This document shows positions 25,272 through 33,871 of a stretch of 54,394 nt of DNA, piece after piece; the stretch's first letter is position 1, and every line of letters begins with the position of its first letter. Source of the stretch: Opitutia bacterium. Lineage in GTDB: Bacteria; Verrucomicrobiota; Verrucomicrobiia; Opitutales; Opitutaceae. The position numbers were made by a program, and so were the translations under genes. The notes under the pieces are model-generated. The model was not told where the DNA came from. It saw only the letters and a program-made list of their open reading frames with translations, and ran no database searches. The stretch is taken from the NCBI GenBank assembly GCA_016187925.1, contig JACPIS010000038.1:1-54394 (forward strand). The letters run 5' to 3'.

Positions 25272-25496
25272 GCCGGGAGGCGGCGCGGCCGGCGGCTGAA
25301 AACCCGGCGGCACTTCTCCCGCGCGGCCGTGCCGGAGGATTTGCAACAGGTGCGCCATCGCGTCCTCGCGGGAGATCTTTCGTTCCACCGCCAGCTGCTC
25401 AGCCCGCTTGAGCATCTGACGCGCCATCGCGCCGGCCTGCGCTTCCGACGCACCGAGCCCGCGGCAGAGTTTGGTCAGTTGCTCAAGTTCAGACAC
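25263..25496 (-). CDS. Small conserved-looking helical protein, unknown function
   Basis: A 77-residue protein, ELEQLTKLCRGLGASEAQAGAMARQMLKRAEQLAVERKIS..., with two amphipathic helices and a Pro-rich tail (PPGFQPPAAPPPGSK). The GTG start at 25496 overlaps the end of ygfZ by 8 bp, which suggests coupling. Its 3' end overlaps the 3' end of the prepilin peptidase gene on the other strand. I do not recognise a family. Confidence 0.65.
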   Translation of the reverse strand: MSELEQLTKLCRGLGASEAQAGAMARQMLKRAEQLAVERKISREDAMAHLLQILRHGRAGEVPPGFQPPAAPPPGSK

Positions 25497-26403
25497 GGCG
25501 CAAAACCTCGATGTCGGGTGCCCCATCAGACGTGGCGCCGAGCGCTTGTGACGGCCGGTAGTTGACCAACGACAGCATGGCCATCGCCACGAATCCGTTT
25601 CCTTCGGGCGCCACTGAGCGAACTTCGCCCACGCGCTGGCCCGTTTGATAGAGGGAAGCCGACGCGGCTGGCGCCGGGCCGCGGCCACGCACAATGTGCA
25701 AGGCGCGCCGGACTTGTCCCAGATTTTTTATCCGCGCCATGACTTCCTGGCCGAGAAAACAGCCTTTGGTGTAGGAAATCGCCACCTCATCGAGTCCGCC
25801 TTCTTGCGGCAGATCGTTCGGACCGAGATCAGCGGGGATGGCGGGGACGCCGGCGAGGATGCGGTGCCGGTTCGCAGCGGAATCATCCGCGTGCGTTGCA
25901 CCAACCGACTGCATGGCGTCCAATATCCCCGGCGCGCCACCAAGCGGAACGAGCAGTTCGCAGCTGCCCGGGCCGAACCATCGGCCGGCGAAGACCAAGG
26001 CTCCTGATGGCAGTCCGAGGAATCGACCTGCGACCGGGCGCTCCACACCGACGGGCGGAAATTCTCCCTCTCCCGCCGCAAATACCACCCGTTCCCATTG
26101 CACCGTCTCATCCTGCAGCGTGACATCGTCGGCTATAAGGTAGCTCTCCAAGCGCTCCCGCAGGGCGGGCGCAGTCGTGGAGTAGGAGATCACGAGAAAC
26201 TCGTCCGCGGCCAGACGCAGCACATGGCTGTCAGCCAATATTTTACCCTTTTGATTCAGCCAGAGTCCGTAGGAAATCGCTCCAATCGGTCCGGAAATAT
26301 CCTGCGTGAACTGACCTTGAAGGTATGTATTAGCATCAGGGCCTCTTATCCTAAATACGGCTGATGTCTTGTTTAACTCGTTATTGTGTATGTAGAAATC
26401 CAT
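25489..26403 (-). CDS. ygfZ: YgfZ/GcvT-family iron-sulfur cluster assembly factor
   Basis: A 304-residue folate-binding-type protein. The hallmark KGCFLGQE motif is at residues 213-220 (Cys215), in SYTKGCFLGQEVMARIKN, and the N-terminal part has LRGPDANTYLQGQFTQDI-like sequence. YgfZ (IBA57) proteins help mature 4Fe-4S enzymes such as MiaB. It is divergent from aroG, with about 290 bp between, and the small protein gene follows. Confidence 0.93.
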   Translation of the reverse strand: MDFYIHNNELNKTSAVFRIRGPDANTYLQGQFTQDISGPIGAISYGLWLNQKGKILADSHVLRLAADEFLVISYSTTAPALRERLESYLIADDVTLQDETVQWERVVFAAGEGEFPPVGVERPVAGRFLGLPSGALVFAGRWFGPGSCELLVPLGGAPGILDAMQSVGATHADDSAANRHRILAGVPAIPADLGPNDLPQEGGLDEVAISYTKGCFLGQEVMARIKNLGQVRRALHIVRGRGPAPAASASLYQTGQRVGEVRSVAPEGNGFVAMAMLSLVNYRPSQALGATSDGAPDIEVLRRV

Positions 26404-26525
26404 AAATCCACGCTTATGTTATTCCCGATGTAACCTGCCCGTAACAAGGAAACGTTATCAAAACGAGCGATTCAGTTGACGAACGGTCGGAACAAACTAC
26501 CGATAGGGCAATCAAACTTTTCACT

Positions 26526-26546
26526 TCTCCCGCCTAGCGGGAGTTT
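26526..26546 (+). terminator. Terminator-like hairpin 1 in the aroG leader
   Basis: A perfect 7-bp stem CTCCCGC/GCGGGAG with a 3-nt loop (CTA), followed by TTTT. Confidence 0.65.
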
Positions 26547-26566
26547 TGGGGTAACTAAGAAAGCAA

Positions 26567-26604
26567 TGGCGGGTCGCTTAGGGGTAGGCGACCCGCCTTT
26601 TCTT
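26567..26604 (+). terminator. Terminator-like hairpin 2 in the aroG leader
   Basis: A perfect 10-bp stem GGCGGGTCGC/GCGACCCGCC (26567-26576 and 26587-26596) and a 10-nt loop, followed by TTTTCTTT. TTAG of the loop could pair with CTAA at 26554-26557, offering an alternative fold. Confidence 0.8.
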
Positions 26605-26693
26605 TGCCCGAATGCCAGCCGGACCGTGTATGTCAGTCTTCCTCCGAGGTCGGTCTTGCCCAAGCACCCCCGCTTTTCGCACCGTGGGAGGCG

Positions 26694-27749
26694 ATGCAGA
26701 GAACTTCCGACCTTCATGTCCGCGAAACTCAGGCTCTCCCGTCCCCGGCAGAGCTGCTGGCCGAGTTGCCCAAGACCGAGGCCCAGGCGGAATTCGTCAC
26801 CACCGCCCGCAAGGACATCCATCGGCTCATCTTCACGGACGACCGCCGTTTTCTGCTCATCATCGGTCCCTGCTCGATTCATGACCTCGAAGCCGGTCGC
26901 GACTACGCCCGGCGGCTGGCCGCGCTGGCCCGGGAGGTCGCGGATCGCGTGATGATCGTCATGCGCGTCTACTTCGAAAAGCCGCGCACCACCGTCGGCT
27001 GGAAAGGCCTCGTCATGGACCCGCACCTCGACGGCTCGCACGACATCCCCGGCGGCTTGCGGCTGGCCCGGACATTCCTGCGCGAGGTGCTCGATCTCGG
27101 CCTGCCCACCGCCACCGAGCTGCTCGATCCCATCACGCCGCAATACATCGCCGATCTCGTCTGCTGGTCCGCCATCGGAGCCCGTACGACCGAATCCCAG
27201 ACCCACCGCCAGATGGCCTCCGGCCTCTCGATGCCGCTCGGCTTCAAGAACAGCACCGACGGCAACATCCGCAATGCCATCAACGCCATCCGTGCCGCGG
27301 CCCAGCCCCAAACCTTTCTCGGCATCAACCTCGCCGGCGCCGCCGCGGTCATCAGCACCAGCGGCAATCCCGACTGCCATGTCGTCCTGCGCGGCGGGGT
27401 AAACGGCCCGAACTACTCTCCCGCGCATCTGGCCGAGACCGAGGCCCAGCTCGCCGCGGCCGGACTGCCGCCTTCCGTGCTGGTCGACTGCTCGCACGAC
27501 AACTCCGCCAAGCGCCCCGAATGCCAGCCCGACGTCCTGCGCACCCTTGTCGAGCAGATCGCCGCCGGCAACCGCTCGATCATGGGCGCCATGGTCGAAA
27601 GCAACCTCGGCGCCGGCAACCAGCCTTTCCCGCAGCCGCGCGAGAAACTCCGCTACGGCGTGTCCATCACCGACGGCTGCATCGACTGGCCCACCACCGA
27701 GACAATGGTGCGCGAACTGCACGCCGCCCTCGCCCCGCGATTTGCCTGA
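26694..27749 (+). CDS. aroG: 3-deoxy-7-phosphoheptulonate (DAHP) synthase, class I
   Basis: A 351-residue enzyme of the AroF/G/H type that condenses phosphoenolpyruvate and erythrose 4-phosphate, the first step of the shikimate pathway. LLIIGPCSIHD (Cys60, metal ligand), MRVYFEKPRTTVGWKG, GARTTESQTHRQMASG and GFKNSTDG are family motifs, and VDCSHDNSAK supplies a metal-site His. I cannot tell which amino acid inhibits it. I start at ATG 26694 because GGGAGG lies just upstream. The leader has two terminator-like hairpins, so attenuation is likely. Confidence 0.95.
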   Translation: MQRTSDLHVRETQALPSPAELLAELPKTEAQAEFVTTARKDIHRLIFTDDRRFLLIIGPCSIHDLEAGRDYARRLAALAREVADRVMIVMRVYFEKPRTTVGWKGLVMDPHLDGSHDIPGGLRLARTFLREVLDLGLPTATELLDPITPQYIADLVCWSAIGARTTESQTHRQMASGLSMPLGFKNSTDGNIRNAINAIRAAAQPQTFLGINLAGAAAVISTSGNPDCHVVLRGGVNGPNYSPAHLAETEAQLAAAGLPPSVLVDCSHDNSAKRPECQPDVLRTLVEQIAAGNRSIMGAMVESNLGAGNQPFPQPREKLRYGVSITDGCIDWPTTETMVRELHAALAPRFA

Positions 27750-27861
27750 CGCCGGTCGGTCGCGCCGAGCCGCTTCGCACCCGGGCGATAGCCTGCCGAC
27801 AGTAGTTTCCCTGAGCCGAACCTGCAGGGCCGCTAAATCTCCCTGCGGCCGACAATTCTTT

Positions 27862-27896
27862 AGTGTTTTTCGCGGGTTTCGTGGTTAACTCCAGCT
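27862..27896. repeat. Single repeat arm (GCGGGTTTCGTGGTTAA type) upstream of mdh
   Basis: TTTTTCGCGGGTTTCGTGGTTAA just before the mdh start has the wording of one arm of the CACGGAT-like repeats (compare GTGAAATCCGTGGT at 11461-11475 read on the minus strand). No clear second arm is seen. Confidence 0.4.
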
Positions 27897-27902
27897 TCTC
27901 TT

Positions 27903-28886
27903 ATGAAAGCCCCCATCCGTGTCGCAGTCACCGGCGCCGCCGGCCAAATCGGCTACTCGCTCCTTTTCCGCATCGCCTCCGGCGCGATGTTCGGACCTGA
28001 ACAGCCCGTCATCCTCCAGCTCATCGAGGCGCCCATCGAGAAGGCCCTGAAGGCGCTCGAGGGCGTCGCCATGGAACTCGACGACTGCGCCTTCCCGCTG
28101 CTCAAGGGCATCGTCCAGACCTCCGACGCGAGTGTCGGCTTCAAGGACGCCAACTGGTGCCTGCTCGTCGGCGCCAAGCCGCGCGGCCCCGGCATGGAGC
28201 GCGCCGACCTGCTCAAAGACAACGGCAAGATCTTCATCGGCCAGGGCCAGATCATCGATGCCGTCGCCGCGGCGGATGCCCGCGTCGCCGTCGTCGGCAA
28301 TCCCGCCAACACCAACTGCATGATCGCCGCCTCGCAGGCCAAGCGCCTACCGGCCGAGCGTTTCACCGCGATGGTCCGCCTCGACCAAAATCGCGCGCAG
28401 ACCCAGCTGGCCAAGAAGGCCGGCGTCGATCTCACCGCGGTGAAGGACATCTTCATCTACGGCAACCACAGCCCGACCATGTTCCCGGCCTATGCCCACG
28501 CCACCATCGGTGGCCAGCCGGCCGCCACGGTCATCAACGACAACGCCTGGCTGCAAGGACCGTTCTGCGAGACCGTCGGCAAACGCGGCGCCGCCATCAT
28601 CGCCGCCCGCGGGGCCTCCTCGGCCGCCTCCGCCGCCAACGCTCTCGTCGACCACGTCCGCTCGCTCGTCACGCCCGGCGCCATCCACTCCATCGCGGTG
28701 AAGTCGAACGGCCATTACGGCTTCGACGCCAACGTCTGGGCCGGCATGCCCGTCCGCACCACGACGCCCGGCAGCTACGAGGTCCTGACGAACTACGCGA
28801 TGGACGACTTCGCCAAGTCCAAGCTCGCCGCCACCAACAAGGAGCTCGTCGAAGAGCGCGCCTTCGTGGCCGACATGATCAAGTAA
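27903..28886 (+). CDS. mdh: Malate dehydrogenase
   Basis: A 327-residue NAD-dependent malate dehydrogenase of the cytosolic-eukaryote-like branch (type 2), which interconverts malate and oxaloacetate in the TCA cycle. The NAD site is [34 protein letters not shown] and the catalytic [12 protein letters not shown] follow. It stands alone and is followed by a strong bidirectional terminator. Confidence 0.96.
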   Translation: MKAPIRVAVTGAAGQIGYSLLFRIASGAMFGPEQPVILQLIEAPIEKALKALEGVAMELDDCAFPLLKGIVQTSDASVGFKDANWCLLVGAKPRGPGMERADLLKDNGKIFIGQGQIIDAVAAADARVAVVGNPANTNCMIAASQAKRLPAERFTAMVRLDQNRAQTQLAKKAGVDLTAVKDIFIYGNHSPTMFPAYAHATIGGQPAATVINDNAWLQGPFCETVGKRGAAIIAARGASSAASAANALVDHVRSLVTPGAIHSIAVKSNGHYGFDANVWAGMPVRTTTPGSYEVLTNYAMDDFAKSKLAATNKELVEERAFVADMIK

Positions 28887-28943
28887 GCCGCAGAGTCACT
28901 TGCCGTCCTAGGCCCCGGCGAAGGACGGCTCGCTCTTCGTAGC

Positions 28944-28987
28944 AAAAAAATTAGCGGCGGTCCGATGAAGGACCGCCGCTTTCTTTT
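28944..28987. terminator. Bidirectional rho-independent terminator
   Basis: A perfect 11-bp stem AGCGGCGGTCC/GGACCGCCGCT (28953-28963 and 28970-28980) is flanked by seven A on the left and TTCTTTT on the right. It serves mdh on the plus strand and the small membrane protein gene on the minus strand. Confidence 0.92.
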
Positions 28988-29014
28988 GCCCCTTGTTTGC
29001 TTCGCTATGAAAAT

Positions 29015-29287
29015 TTAGGCCGTGACGACCGGCTGAGGCGTGCGCTCGGTCTTGCGGAAGAGGCTGACGAGGCCCAGCACAACCAGCACCGGCACCCAGA
29101 TGGGCGAGAGGGCCAGGGCCGCGGCGAGCACGACCGCCAGCAGCGCCACCACGAGGGAGACGCCGACCGCACCGAGCACGGTCGCGACGAACATACCGAT
29201 CAGCGCGCCCACGAAGAGCACCGGACTGAGCTTGATCGCCAGCAACAGAAGAGCGGCGATGAGGAGTATTTTCAGAAAAGTTTTCAT
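29015..29287 (-). CDS. Small membrane protein, unknown function
   Basis: A 90-residue, almost wholly hydrophobic protein with three or so membrane segments (FLKILLIAALLLLAIKL, LFVGALIGMFVATVLG, LVVALLAVVLAAALALS) and a short basic tail. No family is recognised. It is divergent from the Nudix gene and ends before the bidirectional terminator. Confidence 0.75.
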   Translation of the reverse strand: MKTFLKILLIAALLLLAIKLSPVLFVGALIGMFVATVLGAVGVSLVVALLAVVLAAALALSPIWVPVLVVLGLVSLFRKTERTPQPVVTA

Positions 29288-29353
29288 ATCCCAAGAACAC
29301 GGGCTCCCGAGAAAAGTTGCACGGACCCGCAAGTCCCTGTTCAACAGCCGCAC

Positions 29354-29761
29354 GTGCCCGCTTCCGCCCCCATTCCTGTCGTCTGCGCCGTGATCGAACG
29401 CGACGGGCTCGTACTGCTCGCCCAGCGTCCGCCGCACAAGCTCCTGCCGCTGAAATGGGAGTTCGCCGGCGGCAAGGTCGAACCGGGCGAGGATCCCGCC
29501 GCCGCCATCGTGCGCGAGATCCGCGAGGAGCTCGGTTGCGAGATCCGCGTCGCCCGCGCCCTGCCGCGCTTCGTCCACGACTACGGCCGCGTCATCATCG
29601 AGATGATCCCTTTTGTCTGCTCGCTCGCTCCGAGCGCCACCGAACCGCATCCGCACGAGCACGTCGCGCTGGCGTGGGTCGAACCCGACCGACTGCTTGC
29701 CTACGACCTCGCCGCCGCAGACCTGCCGGTCGTGGCGGCATACACCGGCCCGGTGCCTTGA
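29354..29761 (+). CDS. MutT-like Nudix hydrolase
   Basis: A 135-residue Nudix protein. The Nudix box is complete from GGKVEPGEDPAAA through IVREIREELGC (GX5EX7REUXEEXGU pattern), and the WEFAGGKVEPGE context is typical of 8-oxo-dGTP diphosphatases that prevent oxidation-induced mutation. The start is GTG 29354; the frame extends further upstream but over the divergent membrane gene. It lies upstream of etfB with about 130 bp between. Confidence 0.92.
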   Translation: MPASAPIPVVCAVIERDGLVLLAQRPPHKLLPLKWEFAGGKVEPGEDPAAAIVREIREELGCEIRVARALPRFVHDYGRVIIEMIPFVCSLAPSATEPHPHEHVALAWVEPDRLLAYDLAAADLPVVAAYTGPVP

Positions 29762-29889
29762 CCGCGGCCAGTAGGCCCCGCCCCTTGGCCAAAAAATTTT
29801 CTACTCAGCTCCGGAGGCACTGGGTTCACGGTTGCGCCGCCCTCTGACGCAACTAGCTTCCGACTCAACCCCGCCAGAGCACCCCTCTC

Positions 29890-30645
29890 ATGAAAATCCT
29901 GGTTCCCCTGAAACGCGTCCCCGACCCCGACACCAAGATCCGCGTGCGCTCCGACGGCACCGGCATCGAGACCGACGGCGTGAAGTTCGCCGTCAACCCC
30001 TTCGACTCGATCGCCATCGAGGAGGCCCTGCGCGTGAAGGAGAAGCTCGGCGCCGGCGAGATCGTCGTCGTGACGATCGGCGGCGACGAATGCGCCGAAC
30101 AGCTCCGCACCGGCCTCGCGATGGGCGCCGACCGCGCGATCCTCGTGAAATCCACCGCGGCGCTCGACTCGCTGGCCGTGGCCAAGATCCTCGCGGCCGT
30201 CTACCGGAAAGAGCAGCCGAAGCTCGTCCTCATGGGCAAGCAGGCCATCGACGACGATTCGAGCCAGACCGGCCAGATGCTCGCCGCGCTGCTGGGCATC
30301 GGCCAGGTAACTTTCGTCTCCAAGCTCGAACTCACCGACGGTGGCGCCAACGCCCGTTGCAGTCGCGAGACCGACGCCGGCATCGAACACGTGACCGTTT
30401 CCCTTCCCGCCATCCTCACCGCCGACCTGCGCCTGAACGAGCCGCGCTACGTCTCACTGCCCGGCATCATGAAGGCGAAGAAGAAACCGCTCGAGGAGTT
30501 GACCGCCGAATCGCTCGGCGTGAGCGCCACTGGCCGCACGCGCGTGCTCAAGCTCGAGCGCCCGCCCGGCCGCAAGGCCGGCGTGCGCGTGAAGACCGTC
30601 GACGAACTCATCGCCAAACTGCGCGACGAGGCCAAGGTGCTCTGA
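29890..30645 (+). CDS. etfB: Electron transfer flavoprotein beta subunit
   Basis: A 251-residue EtfB. MKILVPLKRVPDPDTKIRV at the start, GADRAILVK, GKQAIDDDSSQTGQMLAALLG and VSLPAILTADLRLNEPRYVSLPGIMKAKKKP are family signatures. With EtfA it takes electrons from acyl-CoA dehydrogenases to a membrane quinone oxidoreductase. The etfA gene is not adjacent: it lies at 37792 on the opposite strand, within the beta-oxidation operon. etfB converges with the glutaryl-CoA-dehydrogenase-like gene, with 26 bp between stops. Confidence 0.95.
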   Translation: MKILVPLKRVPDPDTKIRVRSDGTGIETDGVKFAVNPFDSIAIEEALRVKEKLGAGEIVVVTIGGDECAEQLRTGLAMGADRAILVKSTAALDSLAVAKILAAVYRKEQPKLVLMGKQAIDDDSSQTGQMLAALLGIGQVTFVSKLELTDGGANARCSRETDAGIEHVTVSLPAILTADLRLNEPRYVSLPGIMKAKKKPLEELTAESLGVSATGRTRVLKLERPPGRKAGVRVKTVDELIAKLRDEAKVL

Positions 30646-30671
30646 GTGGCACGCTCGCGGCCGGTTAAAAA

Positions 30672-31865
30672 CTATTCCGGGCCGAAGGCCTGGATGCCGG
30701 TCTGGGCGCGGCCGAGGATGAGTGCGTGGATGTCGTGCGTGCCCTCGTAGGTGTTTACGGCCTCGAGGTTCATGACGTGCCGGATGACGTGGAACTCGTC
30801 GGCGATGCCGTTGCCGCCGTGCATGTCGCGCGCGAGGCGGGCGACATCGAGGGCCTTGCCGCAAGAGTTGCGCTTCACGAGCGACACCATCTCGGGCGTG
30901 CAGCGGCCCGCGTCCATCAGCCGGCCGACGCGCAGCACGGCCTGCAGGCCGAGTGCGATCTCCGTCTGCATGTTGGCGAGCTTGAGCTGGATGAGCTGGT
31001 TCGCCGCGAGCGGGCGGCCGAATTGCTTGCGATCGAGCGTGTATTGCCGCGCGGCGTGCCAGCAGAATTCCGCCGCGCCGAGCGCGCCCCAGGCGATGCC
31101 GTAGCGGGCCTTGGTCAGGCAGCCGAGCGGGCCCTTCAGGCCCTTGACGTTGGGCAGCAGGTTCGCCTCGGGCACCAGCACATCCTCCATCACGATCATG
31201 CCGGTCGGCGAAGCGCGCAGGGAGAACTTGCCCTCGATCTTCGGGGCGGAAAGCCCGGCCATGCCCTTTTCGAGAATGAAGCCGCGGATCTCACCCGCGT
31301 CGTCCTTCGCCCAGACGATGAAGACGTCGGCGATGGGCGAGTTGGTAATCCAGGTCTTGGTGCCACTGAGCTTGAAGCCGCCCGCCACCTGGCGCGCGCG
31401 GGTCGCCATGCCGCCGGGATCGGAGCCGGCGCCGGGCTCGGTCAGGCCGAAGCAGCCGACGAGTTCGCCCTTCGCGAGACGCGGCAGGAAACGCTGGCGC
31501 TGCTCCTCGCTGCCGTAGGCGTGGATGGGGAACATCACGAGCGACGACTGCACGCTCATGACGGAGCGATAGCCGGAGTCCACTCGCTCGACCTCGCGCG
31601 CGATGAGGCCGTAGCTGACGTAGTTCACGCCGGCGCACTCGTAGCCCTCGATGGTGGCGCCCAGCAGGCCGAGCTCGCCGAGACCGTTGAGGATCGTGCG
31701 GTCGAACTTCTCGTGGCGGTTGGCCTCGAGGATGCCGGGCATCAGCTGTCCCTGGCAGTAGTCGCGGGCGGAGTCGCGCACCATGCGCTCCTCCTCGGAC
31801 AGCTGATCCTCCAGCAGGAACGGATCGGCCCATTGAAAAGTCGGCTTGGACACGGGGGTAGGCAT
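30672..31865 (-). CDS. Acyl-CoA dehydrogenase, glutaryl-CoA dehydrogenase-like
   Basis: A 397-residue flavoprotein. [50 protein letters not shown] and [17 protein letters not shown] are acyl-CoA dehydrogenase motifs. The ending [24 protein letters not shown], with the catalytic Glu in YEGTHD, is the glutaryl-CoA dehydrogenase form. It would oxidise and decarboxylate glutaryl-CoA to crotonyl-CoA, which enters beta-oxidation. I chose ATG 31865; the frame continues to 31943 without family similarity. ETF would be the electron acceptor. Confidence 0.9.
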   Translation of the reverse strand: MPTPVSKPTFQWADPFLLEDQLSEEERMVRDSARDYCQGQLMPGILEANRHEKFDRTILNGLGELGLLGATIEGYECAGVNYVSYGLIAREVERVDSGYRSVMSVQSSLVMFPIHAYGSEEQRQRFLPRLAKGELVGCFGLTEPGAGSDPGGMATRARQVAGGFKLSGTKTWITNSPIADVFIVWAKDDAGEIRGFILEKGMAGLSAPKIEGKFSLRASPTGMIVMEDVLVPEANLLPNVKGLKGPLGCLTKARYGIAWGALGAAEFCWHAARQYTLDRKQFGRPLAANQLIQLKLANMQTEIALGLQAVLRVGRLMDAGRCTPEMVSLVKRNSCGKALDVARLARDMHGGNGIADEFHVIRHVMNLEAVNTYEGTHDIHALILGRAQTGIQAFGPE

Positions 31866-31962
31866 GGCGGGATTCGACACGACAGTCGCCCCAGCGGCAA
31901 GCGCACAGCCTGCGGCTTTCCAAGCCAACAAAGACGCGCGCACGAACCACGCTAGTTCGCTC

Positions 31963-33738
31963 TTAGGGGAGCGCCCAGATCTTCTTGTAGCTCAATACGG
32001 CCAACTCTTGTGACCTTTTTGCAATTTCCTCGGTATTCCAATGCCCGGCAACAGGGCCATAAGTCGCCAAGAAATCTTCGACATGCTTGAGATGCTTGAT
32101 GTGAGTGTTTAGCTCTCCTTCAAGCATCTCTCGCTTAACCGCCGGAGAATGGTTGTCCAATAGCCCGTTTGTTTTCTGAGGGATAACCAAAAGATTCCCC
32201 ACCTCGTCAACAGACTCGCCAGTCTTCTGATCGTAACTCTCTCCGCTTCGCGGTTTCCGTGGAAGCCAATGCTCGATTGAGTGGGTCCGTCTGAAAACGC
32301 GTTCGTCGGGATCGTAGAGCTGGATTCCCGCTCCGATCGGCGCTTCCGCGTTGTTGATTCGATCGAACACGTAGGCCACCAGTGACGCGCTTGATTGATA
32401 ATTTACCTTCTTCGGGAAGTTCGCGACGAATTCGGATTCGGTCGCCTTCTTTTTGAGAAGCTCCGTCACCAACTTCTTACTGGTCTCGCCAAAGTCTGTA
32501 GATTGCGAAAATTCTTCGCATGTGTCCGCATAGAGCTTCTCCACCTCATTACCGACACGCTCGACAATGGCGTTGTTGATGAAGTGATAACGCTCCAAGG
32601 CTGTGAAGAGCCGAACCAGCGACTTGATGGCATTGCCACTACTTTCCTCTTGTCCCTTATTTTTCAGAAAGCAGTCGAGAGCTGCAAACGTGAGCGGAAT
32701 ATGCTGTGTGATTCCAAACTCACGCAACGCTTCAATCGCCGAGTAGATCGGCTTTGTTCGGTCGTCGTGTCCGGCAATGCGTTCACAACCAAGCGAAGTG
32801 AAGTAACCTTTCAGCGCGTCGAAGTCCTGTGATTGCACGAGGCGGAAGTAGTGCGAAAACGCGAGTAGTTGGTCGGTAAATGCTCGCGGACTGGTCTCCT
32901 TCGCGTAGCCCCTTAGTTTCTTGTAGAGTTCAGATTTCACTACGTGCCCTTTCTTCGACACGTAGAAATACTTCAGCATTTTCAGCAGTAGGCCGGACGC
33001 ATTTTTGGTAATCTGCTCCCAAGCGTATTCGATTTCGTCCGGATCCTCTATTACGCTGAAGAGATAATTCTTCAGTAAGTCAGAAACTTCTAAGTCTGCT
33101 CCGCGCGCATTCGTTCGTTCGAAGATACCTAGCGCCTGAATATCGCTCTGAATCTCGATTCGGAAGACATACGCACGATAGATTGCAGTTACGAATTTAT
33201 CTAGCTCTGCTGCGGACATGCCGCCCACTTTCCCGGCAAACAGATTGTAGACTGGGCGCACGCGGCGCGCTTGTAGTCGCGTGCCTTTATTACCGATCTT
33301 CGCCGGAAAGTCGCCCTTCCATTCCTTCTCAGACATATAACTAAAAACCTCACGGATAGACTGCGAGCCGAGTAGACGGGGACCGCTCGTTGCGCCGGTG
33401 ATTTCATCCGTGAATCCGATCTTCTTCTGGATCGCATCGCATCGATTCGCATCGCCGAGTTTCTTAGCGCGCTCTCTACTCGCGATCAAAAGGAGGACCA
33501 GTGTTGTTATCCGCTGCTGGCCATCTACGATGGCCAACTTACCCTCTTCTGATTTTTCTAGGATTACAGCCCCGAGAAACAGGCCATCGTCACCGGAAAG
33601 CGGCTCGCTGCCTAGATCCTCGATCAGTTCGGTGGCATTTTCGTCATCCCATTTGAAATCACGTTGATATCTAGGAATGCAAAATTGCTCAGGTGATAGG
33701 AGCAATTGCCCGACCTGTTGAGCCACTGGGGTTATCAT
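31963..33738 (-). CDS. DUF262-DUF1524 (GmrSD-like) restriction/defence protein
   Basis: A 591-residue protein. The N-terminal DUF262 (ParB-like nucleotide-binding) part has [23 protein letters not shown] and [16 protein letters not shown]. The C-terminal DUF1524 HNH-type nuclease part has [13 protein letters not shown] and [20 protein letters not shown]. Such fused proteins restrict phage DNA, with GmrSD of modified cytosines the best known. The gene is visibly richer in A and T than its neighbours (65% GC or more around it) and interrupts a series of acyl-CoA genes, so it was probably acquired by transfer. I chose ATG 33738; the frame starts at 33774. Confidence 0.88.
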   Translation of the reverse strand: MITPVAQQVGQLLLSPEQFCIPRYQRDFKWDDENATELIEDLGSEPLSGDDGLFLGAVILEKSEEGKLAIVDGQQRITTLVLLLIASRERAKKLGDANRCDAIQKKIGFTDEITGATSGPRLLGSQSIREVFSYMSEKEWKGDFPAKIGNKGTRLQARRVRPVYNLFAGKVGGMSAAELDKFVTAIYRAYVFRIEIQSDIQALGIFERTNARGADLEVSDLLKNYLFSVIEDPDEIEYAWEQITKNASGLLLKMLKYFYVSKKGHVVKSELYKKLRGYAKETSPRAFTDQLLAFSHYFRLVQSQDFDALKGYFTSLGCERIAGHDDRTKPIYSAIEALREFGITQHIPLTFAALDCFLKNKGQEESSGNAIKSLVRLFTALERYHFINNAIVERVGNEVEKLYADTCEEFSQSTDFGETSKKLVTELLKKKATESEFVANFPKKVNYQSSASLVAYVFDRINNAEAPIGAGIQLYDPDERVFRRTHSIEHWLPRKPRSGESYDQKTGESVDEVGNLLVIPQKTNGLLDNHSPAVKREMLEGELNTHIKHLKHVEDFLATYGPVAGHWNTEEIAKRSQELAVLSYKKIWALP

Positions 33739-33871
33739 TACGGAGTTGCTACCTGCGCCTAGGCGCCGCGTCAACCTACCCTACTTCTGCGAAGCAAACA
33801 GGGGGCCATCGTAATTTTGACACAAAGTTGGGCTGGAAAATATGACGGCTTTGATCTGAACGCCTCAATGC

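Larger units (their letters stand above)
26404..26693 (+). promoter_or_regulatory. Divergent ygfZ-aroG intergenic region with a structured aroG leader
   Basis: This 290-bp region holds no credible gene. It carries two consecutive plus-strand hairpins, each followed by a T-run (listed separately), although no plus-strand gene ends here. It ends in one of the few good ribosome-binding sites of the window, GGGAGG just before the aroG ATG. It may be an attenuated leader or encode a small RNA. Confidence 0.6.

Noticed and set aside
26495-26600. Possible c-di-GMP or similar riboswitch because of GGGCAA near 26512
   Set aside because: Only a six-base match; the conserved junctions of that class are absent.
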